Assembly: GCA_029721435.1 (NCBI GenBank)
Contig: CM056582.1
Location: 40,382,611-40,446,610, forward strand
Origin: Gymnothorax reevesii
Taxonomy: Eukaryota > Chordata > Actinopteri > Anguilliformes > Muraenidae
DNA length: 64,000 bases
Direction of reading: 5' to 3'
Shown: piece after piece, positions 41,389 through 53,577 of the stretch
Position numbering within the stretch: position 1 is the first letter of the stretch
Layout: each line of letters begins with the position of its first letter
Translations under genes and position numbers: made by a program
The notes under the pieces: model-generated
What the model was told of the DNA's origin: nothing
Databases searched by the model: none
What the model saw: only the letters and a program-made list of their open reading frames with translations

Positions 41389-43721
41389 AAGGTTTTAATG
41401 ATATCGAATTGATATTTAATGATACACTGAAAAAAATGTTTTGTTGAATGAACATAATTTTTTTAAGGTAAGTGGTTGCACAAAATATTTTTATCTGAAG
41501 CTAGATATTTTTATTATGTTGACTATTTGAAATTACTTATATTTTTTAAGTGAAGTTAAATAACACACTTATTTCTATTAAAATATGCTTAATTAATATT
41601 TGGAACATTTACTAGGGGTCAAAATCACATTTTTTCAGTGTAGCTGGGCTGAAAGGGATAAATAAAATAATTTCAGCTACTTAAAAATAAAAATATCCTG
41701 ACAGCTCTGATGGGGCTTGGGGTTCATCTATAAGTTATGCTTTTTTACAAACAATCCCGTATGAACCTGAGACTATGTGTAACAGCTGATTTGTGTAGAT
41801 AAGCTGATTTCACTCTTCTCGCCTTCTTCTTAACATTAGTAGGCTACCTCTATCTGCAGAATAAAAGCGCCACAATCTAAAAGCGATCTAAAAGCGCCTA
41901 CTGATAAAATCGCCGACTGAAAAGAGTTTGGCTACTAGAATCCAGGGGCATCTCTAGGACTAAAGATTGTTGGGGCCCAGAGCTCCCCTTTAAAACAATT
42001 ACTAACCCTGACTTGCACCCAATCATTCGGATAATTGACAAACAATCCTTCCAGCATTTTCCTGGCTTTTTTTTATTGTTTTTTTTTATTTTTTTGCGGT
42101 AACTTTTTCAAAAAGTAGCAATGAAAGTTACAGTGTCTAGGCGATTTTTTTTTTGTCCGCGAGAAATTTGCGTGGATTGGTTGAATTTGCTTCAATAGTT
42201 ACAATCGCGACATGCAACTTAAGGGACGGAGCAATAGATTCACTCCGAGAACACGCCGGTATGGTACGGTACATTTCGGCACGGCGACAATCATTAATCT
42301 GAACGCATAATTACGTGCATTTAAATAAGCATTATTCAGAATTGCACACAGACGTTTCAAATGGTCTTTTATTTTATATAAACAAAACGATCATGAAGCG
42401 CCAGTTAAATCACTTGATGTGGGGAAAAGGTAGCGCACGCATTTGAGAGCAGTTTGTCTTTCATAAAGCGTTGAAGAATTTGAGTGGCCCAAATAATTTT
42501 TCTGATCTGAATTTATCCTATTATTTAGTCGTCAATGGAACTCATGGAGAGAGAAACTGTAACTTCGATTGCCAGAAGATTATTGTCAAAATTGGAAAAC
42601 GAGTTAATAACAAAAAATAACTGAGTACAAGCCAGGAACAATCATTCACGCAAAGGCATGATCCGGGTCCAGTTTTCACTTCCAGAGACGCCACTGCAAG
42701 AATCCATCGAAGTAACGTAGCCTACTTTCGAGAATGACTTTTGGTAAATCCCAATGAATATAAAACAATAACTCAAATTCTGTAACCTTATCATAATGTT
42801 CTGAATAATTTATTTATGTAGGCCAGGGGTAGGCAATTACATTTGTCGGATGGCGTTAACCTACATTTCAATTCTGCAACAAGACTGAGAAAACATAAAT
42901 TGAATGAAGTCCATTAATACACCATAATCATTTCTATCCTACGTATTATCTACTCTCAGTTATAATTACACAACTAGTAATACATTCCCAGTAGTAACTA
43001 AACAGAGGTAACTAAGATTCACCTCCACAGACTAATCTTTACATCTCCTCAATTCAGCCATTTAAAGCTTCAAGATCAGTTATTCCAGACGATAGGCTGT
43101 TTTGGACTTCATTATCTATACATTAATTAATATGCAGTGGCATGGGTAGAAACTGTGTTTTGGGTGGGCTTCAATAAATGTGGGGGGCAGATTCCTCCCA
43201 GCAAATATTGGCTTACGGTATGCATTAGACGGAAAATTATAGAATGCTTTGATCAGGCGCACAACGAAAACTTCACTGTTTTCAATCATTTTCCTTGAGT
43301 ACCCAGTTATCCAATTACTAGAATGATTAATCAGCACTTAAACACACAACTGCTATCGTCATGCAATGTTGTAGCAATTAACTAGTAAATTTAATTCGGA
43401 AAACGCACTACCCATCCAAAAAGTTGCCAACTGCAGCATACTCATTAGTGCAATGTTTTAATTATAGGTTCTTGAGTATTTTCTTAATACTCCGTACTTA
43501 GAAAAAAAAATAATAATATATATAACACACACACACAGACAAGTTTATATATGATGATATAACAAGTAAAATATCCATTCTTGTTTTGTGGAGTAAAAAA
43601 AACTATATGTTTTATAGTGATAGAAACGGTTGTCGAACATTTTTTTTTAAATCCAGAAAGTAGAGCACTCAGAGAGTGCAGCACCTCCGCCCAGGGCCCT
43701 AACCCTAACCCTAACCCCTAA

Positions 43722-44430
43722 AGGCCCATTCACACGAAGCGCGAATTTCCGTGCGGATTATTCGCGCGGATATATATAAGCTTATTTCATGGGTTTTAAT
43801 GTAACCTTGCTGACCTAAGCGGAAGTTTCGTGCGGTTTAAGCTTCTGAGAAAATCCATCTGCGAAACTAGAAACTAAAAGTAAACTTTTAGCCAATGAAA
43901 TGCTTTGTTTCTATTCACGTTACAGCATTCAAACCTATTACTGCAAAGTCAGATAAACTAGATGCAAACTCAGTTCATAGCATAGTGCGGTGACAAGCAA
44001 AGGAGAGCGTCTCATCATTATTGTTCTCGAGCATCTATGACCAGAGGCGGGATGATCACTTGAACAACGAGCTGGAAGACCAGCTCCGCGCATCAAAAAA
44101 ACGCTGGGGATCACCGTCTGTCACGCAGTAGTAGACGTGAGGCTAAGACTGTCGTTCAGATACACACAAAAAATGTCACCGTCGCTGCTGCTGCTCTCAT
44201 AGTCATATTTGATTAAAAATCCTGCGTATATTCCAGATTCGGGTGGGATTGGAGGTGCAAAATAAAAAATAAAAAAATCCTGCGTATTTGTTAGTCTGTT
44301 GTGCGAAATGGGAACGTAAGATCGCGGAATTTCGGACCGAGTCCGGTGTGCATGGTTTCACGCCGAATTTTCCTGCAGCGATCCGGAAAGCCGTGCCGCT
44401 TTTTCGCTTCGCCCCGGTCTGAATGGGCCT
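43722..44430. mobile_element. Harbinger-like MITE in unit 2
   Basis: Same element and same TAA-flanked site in the telomere-like array as 37906-38614, carried along by the tandem duplication. Confidence 0.8.
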
Positions 44431-44735
44431 TAACCCTGATCGCTCCCAAAATCTAACCAGTTGGTCCTTGTGTCATTTCTGACCTTCTCTGACAATTTCA
44501 TCAAAATCTGTTCGTAACTTTTCGCGTACAGTTGCTAACAGATCGACCGACAGACAAACCAATCAACGCCGGCAAAACATACACCTCCATGGCGCAGGCC
44601 AAATATGAGGCCATTTTGGGAAATCAGCGGAAATGTTCCTTACAACACGCAGGGTTGTGTAATGAATACCCTGAACACACTAAATATGCCCATGCCCTTA
44701 AATCCTAACAATCCTGTAAAAACATATTTACTTAC

Positions 44736-44759
44736 CAGCAATCGATTGAAAAAGCTCAT
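44736..44759 (-). other. Second copy of the candidate kinase first exon
   Basis: Identical to 38920-38943, including the ATG and the GTAAGT donor. If both are used, the gene would have alternative first exons and promoters 5.8 kb apart. Confidence 0.4.
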
Positions 44760-47700
44760 CTTCAGTACTCAATCGCACATCCAATCGTAATCACACTTTG
44801 TTGTGTCTCCAGCGAAGCATCGGTTAGCTCTGATACACAGTAGCTAGTGCGTATCTGGTTATATGGGAGTTATAGTTATTTGCATCACAGAAGCAACCGA
44901 AGAATCCTAAAGCTTGCAACACTTGTGATGTCACAGTTTGTAATTCGTCATAATTCTTGTTGCATTTTTCGTCGCAGAATTTCCATAACAACGTGAGACG
45001 AATGTCAGGCGCCAAAAATTCTGACGGCTGAATGAACTGGAGTGCTGAAATTGAGGGCTGGATGCTTCATGTTAAAACCACAAACGCGTCATTATGGAGC
45101 TTACAAGTGACAGGAAAGACACGCACCCTGGTGGATTCAAGCTCTAGGATTGTCCAGTTGTTTAAGCGCCTGGTCCAGAACCAGAGGCACAGGCTGTGGC
45201 CTGTAGGCTACGGGAATTTTACTCTTTACCCCCACATGCACTCCTGACACCATTCGGTGCTCATTTGCATTATCCCATCGACGCGCATAAACGACAATTG
45301 TAGGCCTATATACAAGCTGTTGCGTGCTGGAAAATGTAAACCAAGAAGGCCTACTTGTCACCTGAATTACCTTCATTCGCTGAAGAGTTCTGAAATGCCG
45401 CTCTCGCTGGAAAAAGTTACGTCGCTGACTGCCAGTGCAAAGACCTAATTATAATAAAATTATTTTTTCTGAACTGAATTTAGCCCATTTGTCGCTGTTA
45501 GATCGCATAGGGGGAGAAAAGCCGTGTCTCCAATTGCCACTTGATTATTCTTAAATTGGAAAACGTGTTAATAAAGGAAAACCATTAAGAACAAGCAAGC
45601 ATTAAGCATTAAGCATTAAAAACAAGCAATTGATGCCAATAAAGGGGTTGGTTTTTGCTCAGGCAATTGAATAGGCGATCGCTGGCCCTGCCTAAAGCTA
45701 CTCATTTTAATTAATGTATTAATTTATTATGCCCGTTCATCTTACAACGCCACTATCTCAGGTTTTGTGCATCATGACTGTTTATTTCACTATATGTCGT
45801 TGTGAAGAATAAAAAAACAAAACAGCAACGGGACGGGAAGGAGAATACGACTGACGTCATGCTCCCAAGGAAATCCCTCCGCCCCGCTGCCCCCATCCAC
45901 TCAAACACCTTTTTTGGACATTTCATTCATAAAAAAACAAGAGCTTTGGTTACAGGAAGTAGCATTCCTTAGTCTCGTTGGTCTTTCTTTTCACAGACAA
46001 CACATAACAGACAGACTATCGACCCCACGTGTGTCTACTAAGTCGAGACCAACACGGTGTCACAACAGGTGGTCAGATAGTAACGAGATTACGACTGAAT
46101 ATTTAATGAGTTTACTCTTGTTTTTATTCATGTCTTTTTATTTTACAATTCCGGCGAGCAGACCGGAAGACCCATTGCTCAATTTTTTTTCGTCTGAGGT
46201 TTTCTTTGAATTGGCCTATGTAGGCTAGCCTACTTAATATTTCCCAACACAAAAACATGAAAGTGTCCTTGACAGATAAAAATACCAAAGCTTAATGTTA
46301 AGGCCATTCCATTAAATCATTTCTCTCAGGAAAATAAATGTTTCTGTCAGGTTTTGATAGCGGAAGAAAGGAGATGAGGTATGTCCGACTACTAGCTATT
46401 TTACAGAATATATCAAATTTCTGCACAGCCGAAGTAGTAATTGTATTGTATCTAGATCTGTGTTAGGAAAAAGTAAAGATGTTGCTTTATTTCTGCTTCA
46501 CTGAATGATATTAGGCTACTAACCTGACAAGAAATTAGGTCTTGCCGGGGCAACGTGTGCCTGCTTGACATAGTCAAGTGTGTCGGTGAGATTTATTGTG
46601 GAGATCAGTAGCTAATCGACAAGACATCGGGGAGATATTGGCATTAGAACGACGGCCGACCATGAGCCAACGTTAACCCGACATTTGACCTATGCAGCTC
46701 AGCTCAATCCCACTAGAGCTAGGAAAGCACTCAGACGCCTCGCTCTCCCATTGACCTGACTTTAAGGTAAGTGGTTGCACAAAATATTTTTATCTGAAGC
46801 TAGATATTTTTATTATGTTGACTATTTGAAATTACTTATATTTTTTAAGTGAAGTTAAATAACACACTTATTTCTATTAAAATATGCTTAATTAATATTT
46901 GGAACATTTACTAGGGGTCAAAATCACATTTTTTCAGTGTAGCTGGGCTGAAAGGGATAAATAAAATAATTTCAGCTACTTAAAAATAAAAATATCCTGA
47001 CAGCTCTGATGGGGCTTGGGGTTCATCTATAAGTTATGCTTTTTTACAAACAATCCCGTATGAACCTGAGACTATGTGTAACAGCTGATTTGTGTAGATA
47101 AGCTGATTTCACTCTTCTCGCCTTCTTCTTAACATTAGTAGGCTACCTCTATCTGCAGAATAAAAGCGCCACAATCTAAAAGCGATCTAAAAGCGCCTAC
47201 TGATAAAATCGCCGACTGAAAAGAGTTTGGCTACTAGAATCCAGGGGCATCTCTAGGACTAAAGATTGTTGGGGCCCAGAGCTCCCCTTTAAAACAATTA
47301 CTAACCCTGACTTGCACCCAATCATTCGGATAATTGACAAACAATCCTTCCAGCATTTTCCTGGCTTTTTTTTATTGTTTTTTTTTATTTTTTTGCGGTA
47401 ACTTTTTCAAAAAGTAGCAATGAAAGTTACAGTGTCTAGGCGATTTTTTTTTTGTCCGCGAGAAATTTGCGTGGATTGGTTGAATTTGCTTCAATAGTTA
47501 CAATCGCGACATGCAACTTAAGGGACGGAGCAATAGATTCACTCCGAGAACACGCCGGTATGGTACGGTACATTTCGGCACGGCGACAATCATTAATCTG
47601 AACGCATAATTACGTGCATTTAAATAAGCATTATTCAGAATTGCACACAGACGTTTCAAATGGTCTTTTATTTTATATAAACAAAACGATCATGAAGCGC

Positions 47701-49124
47701 CAGTTAAATCACTTGATGTGGGGAAAAGGTAGCGCACGCATTTGAGAGCAGTTTGTCTTTCATAAAGCGTTGAAGAATTTTTGAGTGGCCCAAATAATTT
47801 TTCTGATCTGAATTTATCCTATTATTTAGTCGTCAATGGAACTCATGGAGAGAGAAACTGTAACTTCGATTGCCAGAAGATTATTGTCAAAATTGGAAAA
47901 CGAGTTAATAACAAAAAATAACTGAGTACAAGCCAGGAACAATCATTCACGCAAAGGCATGATCCGGGTCCAGTTTTCACTTCCAGAGACGCCACTGCAA
48001 GAATCCATCGAAGTAACGTAGCCTACTTTCGAGAATGACTTTTGGTAAATCCCAATGAATATAAAACAATAACTCAAATTCTGTAACCTTATCATAATGT
48101 TCTGAATAATTTATTTATGTAGGCCAGGGGTAGGCAATTACATTTGTCGGAGGGCCACATTTTTTCTCAACAGACACCTCGGGGGCCGGACATTCAAATA
48201 GGCCCCTTGATTGAAATTAAATTAATCTTTTTGCCTAATAATCTATTAGTAATGTCATATATTATTATTATTGTTTATATACTTGTAAGCACATCATTTT
48301 CATTTACACACATCTTTGGTGTTTTGCATGATATAAAATGAAAAATCTTGACCAATCATATCATCATTTACATATGCTGGAGCTTAGACTGCTGATTTTC
48401 AGCTTAATATGCCGCACTGCACGTGTCCGAAAGTCGGACAGGGTTTTAATATATCTCCATGTCTGACAGCCGGATGGTTTCAGTATAACTCCGTGTCCGA
48501 CAGTCGAATATTGTTTTTTAATTTCTTCAAATCTACTGAATCTTTAAGATCGCAAACGTGAATGTTTTGATTAGAGGGTTCGGGTCTTGGAGATGAGTAC
48601 CGAGAATTTCAATCAATATTTCTGTTTAAGCTCGGACAGAGATCATCTAATACTCTGTTTCCGAAAATCATAAAAGTTCTCTTGTTTCGAGTATTCCAGG
48701 AATTATTAGACGTAGGCTACAAACTTGGTCATGTTTGTTTTCGACCTTCACAAAATGCAAATTGATAGCTATTGACTTTTCTTGGTCTTTTTATTTGTCT
48801 TTTCTTCCGTTGAAGACTTTATTATTTAGTCTTTATTCGGTCTCTCTTTTGAAAATTAGTCAGATGGATCAAACAGATTCACGCTTTACTTCCACACCAG
48901 AGATAAAATAGCGCTTGTAGTCAGTGAGCAAATCAATTCCATGACCATTGACATTGTGAATTAAATATCGGATGCACGATCAAGACTGTCCGACGCGAAA
49001 TGCAAAATACTCAATGTCCGGCAGCCTGCAAAAAGTGAAAGTATTGATATTAGAACAGATTTATTACGAAATAAAGAATAAAAATATATCACCAACTGAC
49101 AGAACATCCAAAAAAGATGGACCG

Positions 49125-50790
49125 TGTTGTGTTCCGTGGTCTGAGTGTCTGGTTTGTCAATTCTAGGTTTCTATCATTTTGGTATGTCAGTTTTTAGTCC
49201 ATGTAGTGTTCACATTTCATTCCTCTCCTGTGTAGTCCAGTCCACGTTTTACCCATGTACTGTCTTTGCTTCTCCCCGGTCACGTCATTGTTTGTATCAG
49301 TTTCTGTGTTAATTGATTGTGACACTATTTCGGGTGATTTAAAGGATTCTGGGTTTCATCCTTCCTTCTGTTCTCGTTTTCTAGTTTCCCCTTGCTTTTC
49401 TATTCATACTAACATTACTAACAGTTTGTTGTTTTCTAAAATTACTAACCAAACTAACCTTGTATATAATACTAATCTACTAACGAGCACCCGGGATTGT
49501 ATAGCTGCACTTACTAATTGACTAATTATCTCTCAGCAGTCGCTCTGTTCTAGCTCCGCCCCTCGCCTTACTGTTTACTGACTTTGCTAAAGTTTCCTGC
49601 AGAATCTCTGCATTCTTATAATCTGTTCTGGCTCTTTTTCTGTACACTCCGGAGTCTTTTTATCCAGTTTATTTATCCCATCTTTGGGATTGTCTTGTGA
49701 TCCTTGTCTGTGTATTAATGTTAATCTGTTTTCATGTAATTGGTTTCCCTCATGTTCCACCCCTTGTTAATTGGATTTAGTTTCAACACCTGTGTCTGTG
49801 TGTGCCCCTGCCCTATTTAGCTGAGCAGTTTCTGCACGCATGCAGATCTGATTTCACTCACGCACGCATTCCCACTCTCACTCTCCCTGCCCGGTGCACT
49901 TCTCCTCTGGTCCCCTCAGTTTCCTGTGTGTTCTCAAGTTCAGCCTCCTTCCCTGTCCAGCCTGCCCTTCCTGCTGCTTTCAAGCCCCTGGTGCCCCCTG
50001 TCTCCTCCAGCGTCTGCTGTGTCCTTGTGCCAGTCTTCTTCCTCTGTCTCGTGTTGTCCTGAGCACCAGCCGCCCTGCCTGCCCTGAGCCCCAGCCGCCC
50101 TGCCTGCCCTGAGCCCCAGCCGCCCTGCCTGCCCTGAGCCCCAGCCGCCCTGCCTGCCCTGAGCCCCAGCCGCCCTGCCTGCCCTGAGCTCCAGCCGCCC
50201 TGCCTGCCCTGAGCTCCAGCCGCCCTGCCTGTCCTGAGCTCCAGCCGCCCTGCCTGTCCTGAGCTCCAGCCAAGTCCAAGCTATAGCCACAGCGCCAAGC
50301 CAAGCCATTCCATTGCCATTACCTTAGCCCAAGCCATAGCCCCAGTGTTCCTGCCTGCCCTGAGCCCTGTGTCCTGTCTGTCCCCCCTCCTGATGTTCTC
50401 CCTTACCCTTCTCCTGGCCAGCTGTGCCACCCGAGTTAACCATCTGCCAGCTGTGCCAACTGTCTTGTCTTGTGAGTAGCTTCTAGAGTTCTGTTGTTCC
50501 CAAGTCTCGTTCCATGTTTTAGTCTTGTTCTGAGTCTGTCCCCCTGGTTTCTGTTAGTGTTTTGGATTCTTGAGTTCTCCAGTTTCAGTGCTTGGCACAG
50601 TGTTTTTGTTGGCCGGTGTGCCCCCTTTTTTCCCCTGGATTATTTCTGTTTATTTTAATAAATATCATTTTGGATCCCCGCTTATAGCGTCTCCCTCCCC
50701 TTTTGTGTCTCCCTCCTCTTCTGAGTTTCCAAGTTCACGTCCATGTTTCCATGTTCCCCTAGTGTATTTCCCTCGTATCACACCGTAACA
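49125..50790 (+). mobile_element. Solo LTR, 1666 bp, best copy of the long-LTR family
   Basis: It begins TGTTGTGTTCCG and ends CCGTAACA, flanked by GACCG (49120-49124) and GCCCG (50791-50795); the empty site in copy A reads GCCCG at 864-868, so this is a 5-bp target duplication with one later mutation. It has a TATTTA-type core promoter near 49815 and TTTTAATAAATATC near 50655 as a poly(A) signal. A 25-bp GC-rich minisatellite sits at 50068-50270. The parent family is not identified. Confidence 0.8.
50068..50270. repeat. 25-bp GC-rich minisatellite, eight units
   Basis: Units of AGCCGCCCTGCCTGCCCTGA followed by GCCCC; the last four carry GCTCC and the last two also CTGTCC, so the array shows ordered variant spread. 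Long minus-strand frames here (49940-50308) are an effect of the repeat. Confidence 0.9.
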
Positions 50791-51630
50791 GCCCGCATAT
50801 AAATAAATCGCAGTGTTCATTGGATGTTCGGTTTGTTGTTAAAATATTTCTTTATTTTTTTTATTTCGTTATCAATCTGTCCTAATTGTCCTTTTTTATT
50901 TTTTGGGCTGTCAGACACGGACATTGTCGACTCACTTTATTGCGCAGAGCTCAAACAGAAATTTATTGAAATTCTCGGCACTCATCTTGAAAAACTGAGC
51001 CCTCTTATCAAAACATTCACGTTTAATATCTAAAAGATTCAGTAGATTTGAAGAAATTAAAAACAATAATCAACTGTCGGACTCGGAGTTATATTGAAAC
51101 CATCCGACTGTCGGACACGGTCCACGGAGATATAGGCTATTAAAACTCTGTCCGACTTTCGGACACGTGGACACTGCGTAATACGAAAGGAGGCTGACAA
51201 TCAAGGACATGTCTGTTTTGAGGATACAAGTCAGTGGTCCTGAAATATGTGTTTCTCTTCTATAACACTCATCATCTCGGAGGCGACGTTTTTTTCCTCA
51301 CATTTCAAACGAGGCAAAGCTCGGTGAGGAAACCGAGACACAGGCCGAAGGAACTGGGACACAACACCAGGGGAGAAGCAGGTTCGTGCAGCTGTGCGCC
51401 GCGGACGTGCACGAAAAAACAACCGTGTCGCATCAAATGCGCACCGCCACGGGTTTTGAGTATGGGTTTGAGCACGCGCAAAAAACGCTTCTTCTGAATG
51501 CTTCGGTTGAACTGAGGCGGCGGCCAAAATCATCCCTTTGCAGACAGGCAGGGAAAACCCGCTCCCCTAACTGTCACGCTTGGTGATTTGGGGAGGTGGG
51601 TGTTTCCTTATCCCAGTGCTGAGGCTCGCA

Positions 51631-52184
51631 TAATAATTGAACAGTTGAAATTTCCTCTTAACACGGCCGGCGCCATAATTATTTCACCCCCTGCGATCTA
51701 ACAGCGACAATATAATGGGCTACATTCGGTAGCCTACATAAATATAATTTATAAGGTCTATGCGCTGTCACTTAAGGACGATTTTTTATTCCCTACAGCG
51801 AGAGCGACATTTCAGAATTCTTCTGCGAATGATAATTTCAGTGAAGAGTGTGGTGTCTTTCATTTATGTTTTCTAATCAGACAGCTGTTCCAATGGGACA
51901 GCTGACAGCGCATTAAAAAGCGCGGAGCTGCATATTGTCAGGCCACATTGATTGTTATTAGCTTATTTTACTGGCTTCAAATATTTTGAACAATTAGACC
52001 TACAGTCCTAACGATTTAATTATCCAAATAGCGGCCAATTAAATGATTTGCCGACAGTAATGCTGAGGGTAAAGCAGCCATTTACAATGTAATTGCAATA
52101 TTCCTAGCATGGACTGTACAGTGGTTCCAAGACCGTACTTCTACAAGGCCACTGAAAGAAAAATTTCACTGTCTCGAGACACCC
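51631..52184. other. Non-coding tract, copy A'
   Basis: It matches 2058-2621 with scattered small differences and has no gene. Confidence 0.5.
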
Positions 52185-52375
52185 GGACCAGTGGTCCGGA
52201 CCAGTCCCCTAGTGGAGCAGGACAGTTACTGCAGAGGTGCGTGCTCCAAAGACCAGTGGTCCGGACCAGTCCCCTTGTGGAGCAGGACAGTTACTGCAGT
52301 GCTCCGTGCTCCAAGGACCAGTGGTCCGGACCAGTCCCCTAGTGGAGCAGGACAGTAATTACAGTGGTCCGTGTT
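52185..52375. repeat. Minisatellite, copy A'
   Basis: Three units of the same 65-bp repeat as 2622-2805. Here the third unit keeps the CCAGTGGTCCGGACCAGTCC part that is missing in copy A. Confidence 0.75.
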
Positions 52376-53084
52376 ACAGGACAGTACAGTACACAAAACG
52401 TTACAGCCCCTGCTGCGGTTCCGGGCTGCTCTGAACATACATATATGTAACAAGTGTACAGTAACACAATTTGCATTATGACAAACACGACTCAGCCTGA
52501 TTTGTTTTTAGATTATCTATACGCCGATCAAACAGACACTGAAATTTAGACGCTAATATTGGCAAGATGCTATTTTTATTTACAACGTGAACTAACGGTA
52601 CGACAAACGGTAAGTTTGAGCTGTTGGCCAAGGCAGCTAACGATGCTATAGTTTGAATAAAATGTGCCACGTTGCTTCAAAATATTAGCTTGTCATTAGT
52701 CTTGAAAATAAAGTACGGCTTGTATTTGCTCAAAGTTATAATTGAATAACTCCTGATGTCAGACCTGTCAGTTTACAGTTAGCTACTTGAGCCCCTGTAG
52801 TCATCTGTTTTATTATTCTTATTCGTATTATTTTACACTAAATATAAAACTATGTTACTATCGTTCATTCAAAAAGGTTTTTCTTACCTGTGACTCGGAC
52901 ATTATGGAGGATAACGTTGAAAAAAGAAAAGAAAAGAAGCTTCGGCAAGTTGGCGTTGTCAGGTAACGTATATGCAGGTGGATCAGAAGCGCGTGCATCA
53001 GATGCGTCTGGTCGGAGGAGCTTGGGGCAGAGCTGATAGGATGAGAACCGTGTGGACTCAATTCGAACCTTTTTCTAGGTTTCT
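52376..53084. other. Non-coding tract, copy A'
   Basis: Counterpart of 2806-3500. Nothing recognisable in it. Confidence 0.4.
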
Positions 53085-53577
53085 GCCTACCTAGCCTTTA
53101 ATTATTTAGGGCATGTGATTTCTCATGAGGGAGTCTCCACTGACCCTGCAAAAACAGATGCCATCTGAACATAGCCCAGGCCGACAACAGTGACACAAGT
53201 CCGAAGTTTCTTAGGGCTAGCGTCATATTACAGAAGGTTCATACTGAAGGTTTGCTTTAATTACTGAACCCCTGTACAGATAAACTGACAAAGGTGCTAA
53301 GTTTGAGTGGTCTGAAAAATGTGAAAAGGCTTTCAATGACCTAAAATCCAAATTGACGTTGACACCATTGCTTGCATATCCTGATCCAAGCAAAGGGTTC
53401 ATTCTTGATATGGACGCGTGTGACAATGGTATAGGGGCTGTCCTTTCTCAGACGCATGAGATGGAGGAAAGAGTCGTGGCTTGCACTCTCAAAGCAGGAG
53501 AAAAAGTACTCCACAACAAAAAAAGAGCTCCTTGCCATTGTGACATTTTTAAAGCATTTCAGACACTACCTCTATGA
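53085..53577 (+). pseudogene. Ty3/gypsy RT-RNase H fragment, copy A'
   Basis: As at 3501-3962, but it retains an extra stretch reading SHEGVSTDPAKTDA after the LGHV block (53120-53160), which copy A has lost. The RNase H start reads DMDACDNGIGAVLSQ. It ends at the same Tc1 junction. Confidence 0.75.

Larger units (their letters stand above)
37033..42848. repeat. Tandem duplication unit 1 (5816 bp)
   Basis: The sequence starting GATGGCGTTAACC at 37033 restarts at 42849. Unit 1 runs to the first 25 bp of a hAT left terminus (CAGGGGTAGGCAATTACATT) and then joins unit 2. Contents: a telomere-like array, a Harbinger-like MITE, a candidate first exon of the kinase, a CT microsatellite and two diverged copies of one internal repeat. 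Open frames inside (for example 39008-39199 minus, 40098-40412 plus) have no recognisable motif. Apart from the candidate exon I see no gene. Confidence 0.95.
42849..48150. repeat. Tandem duplication unit 2 (5302 bp)
   Basis: It matches unit 1 almost base for base: I noted three substitutions (for example 45736, 45906, 46114), a 2-bp T insertion near 47779, a 517-bp deletion between 46760 and 46761, and a 26-bp micro-inversion at 43499-43524. It continues without a break into the hAT element at 48125, so unit 2 keeps the ancestral right border. No gene other than the duplicate candidate first exon is seen. Confidence 0.95.
48413..51179. repeat. Foldback inverted repeat, copy A', split by a solo LTR
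   Basis: Left arm about 48413-48634, right arm about 50946-51179, both matching those at 135-355 and 1012-1243. The arms are now separated by 2.3 kb because of the 1666-bp LTR insertion. Confidence 0.7.
48125..51630. mobile_element. hAT-type element, copy A' (right end deleted)
   Basis: Left terminus CAGGGGTAGGCAAT at 48125 is preceded by ATGTAGGC. From 48279 it matches copy A from position 1. A 340-bp stretch of A (1718-2057) containing the right terminus is missing after 51630. A solo LTR (49125-50790) is inserted in the spacer of the foldback. Confidence 0.75.

Noticed and set aside
49940..50308. Gly/Ala/Gln/Arg-rich minus frame
   Set aside because: It is produced by the 25-bp minisatellite, which is open in several frames.
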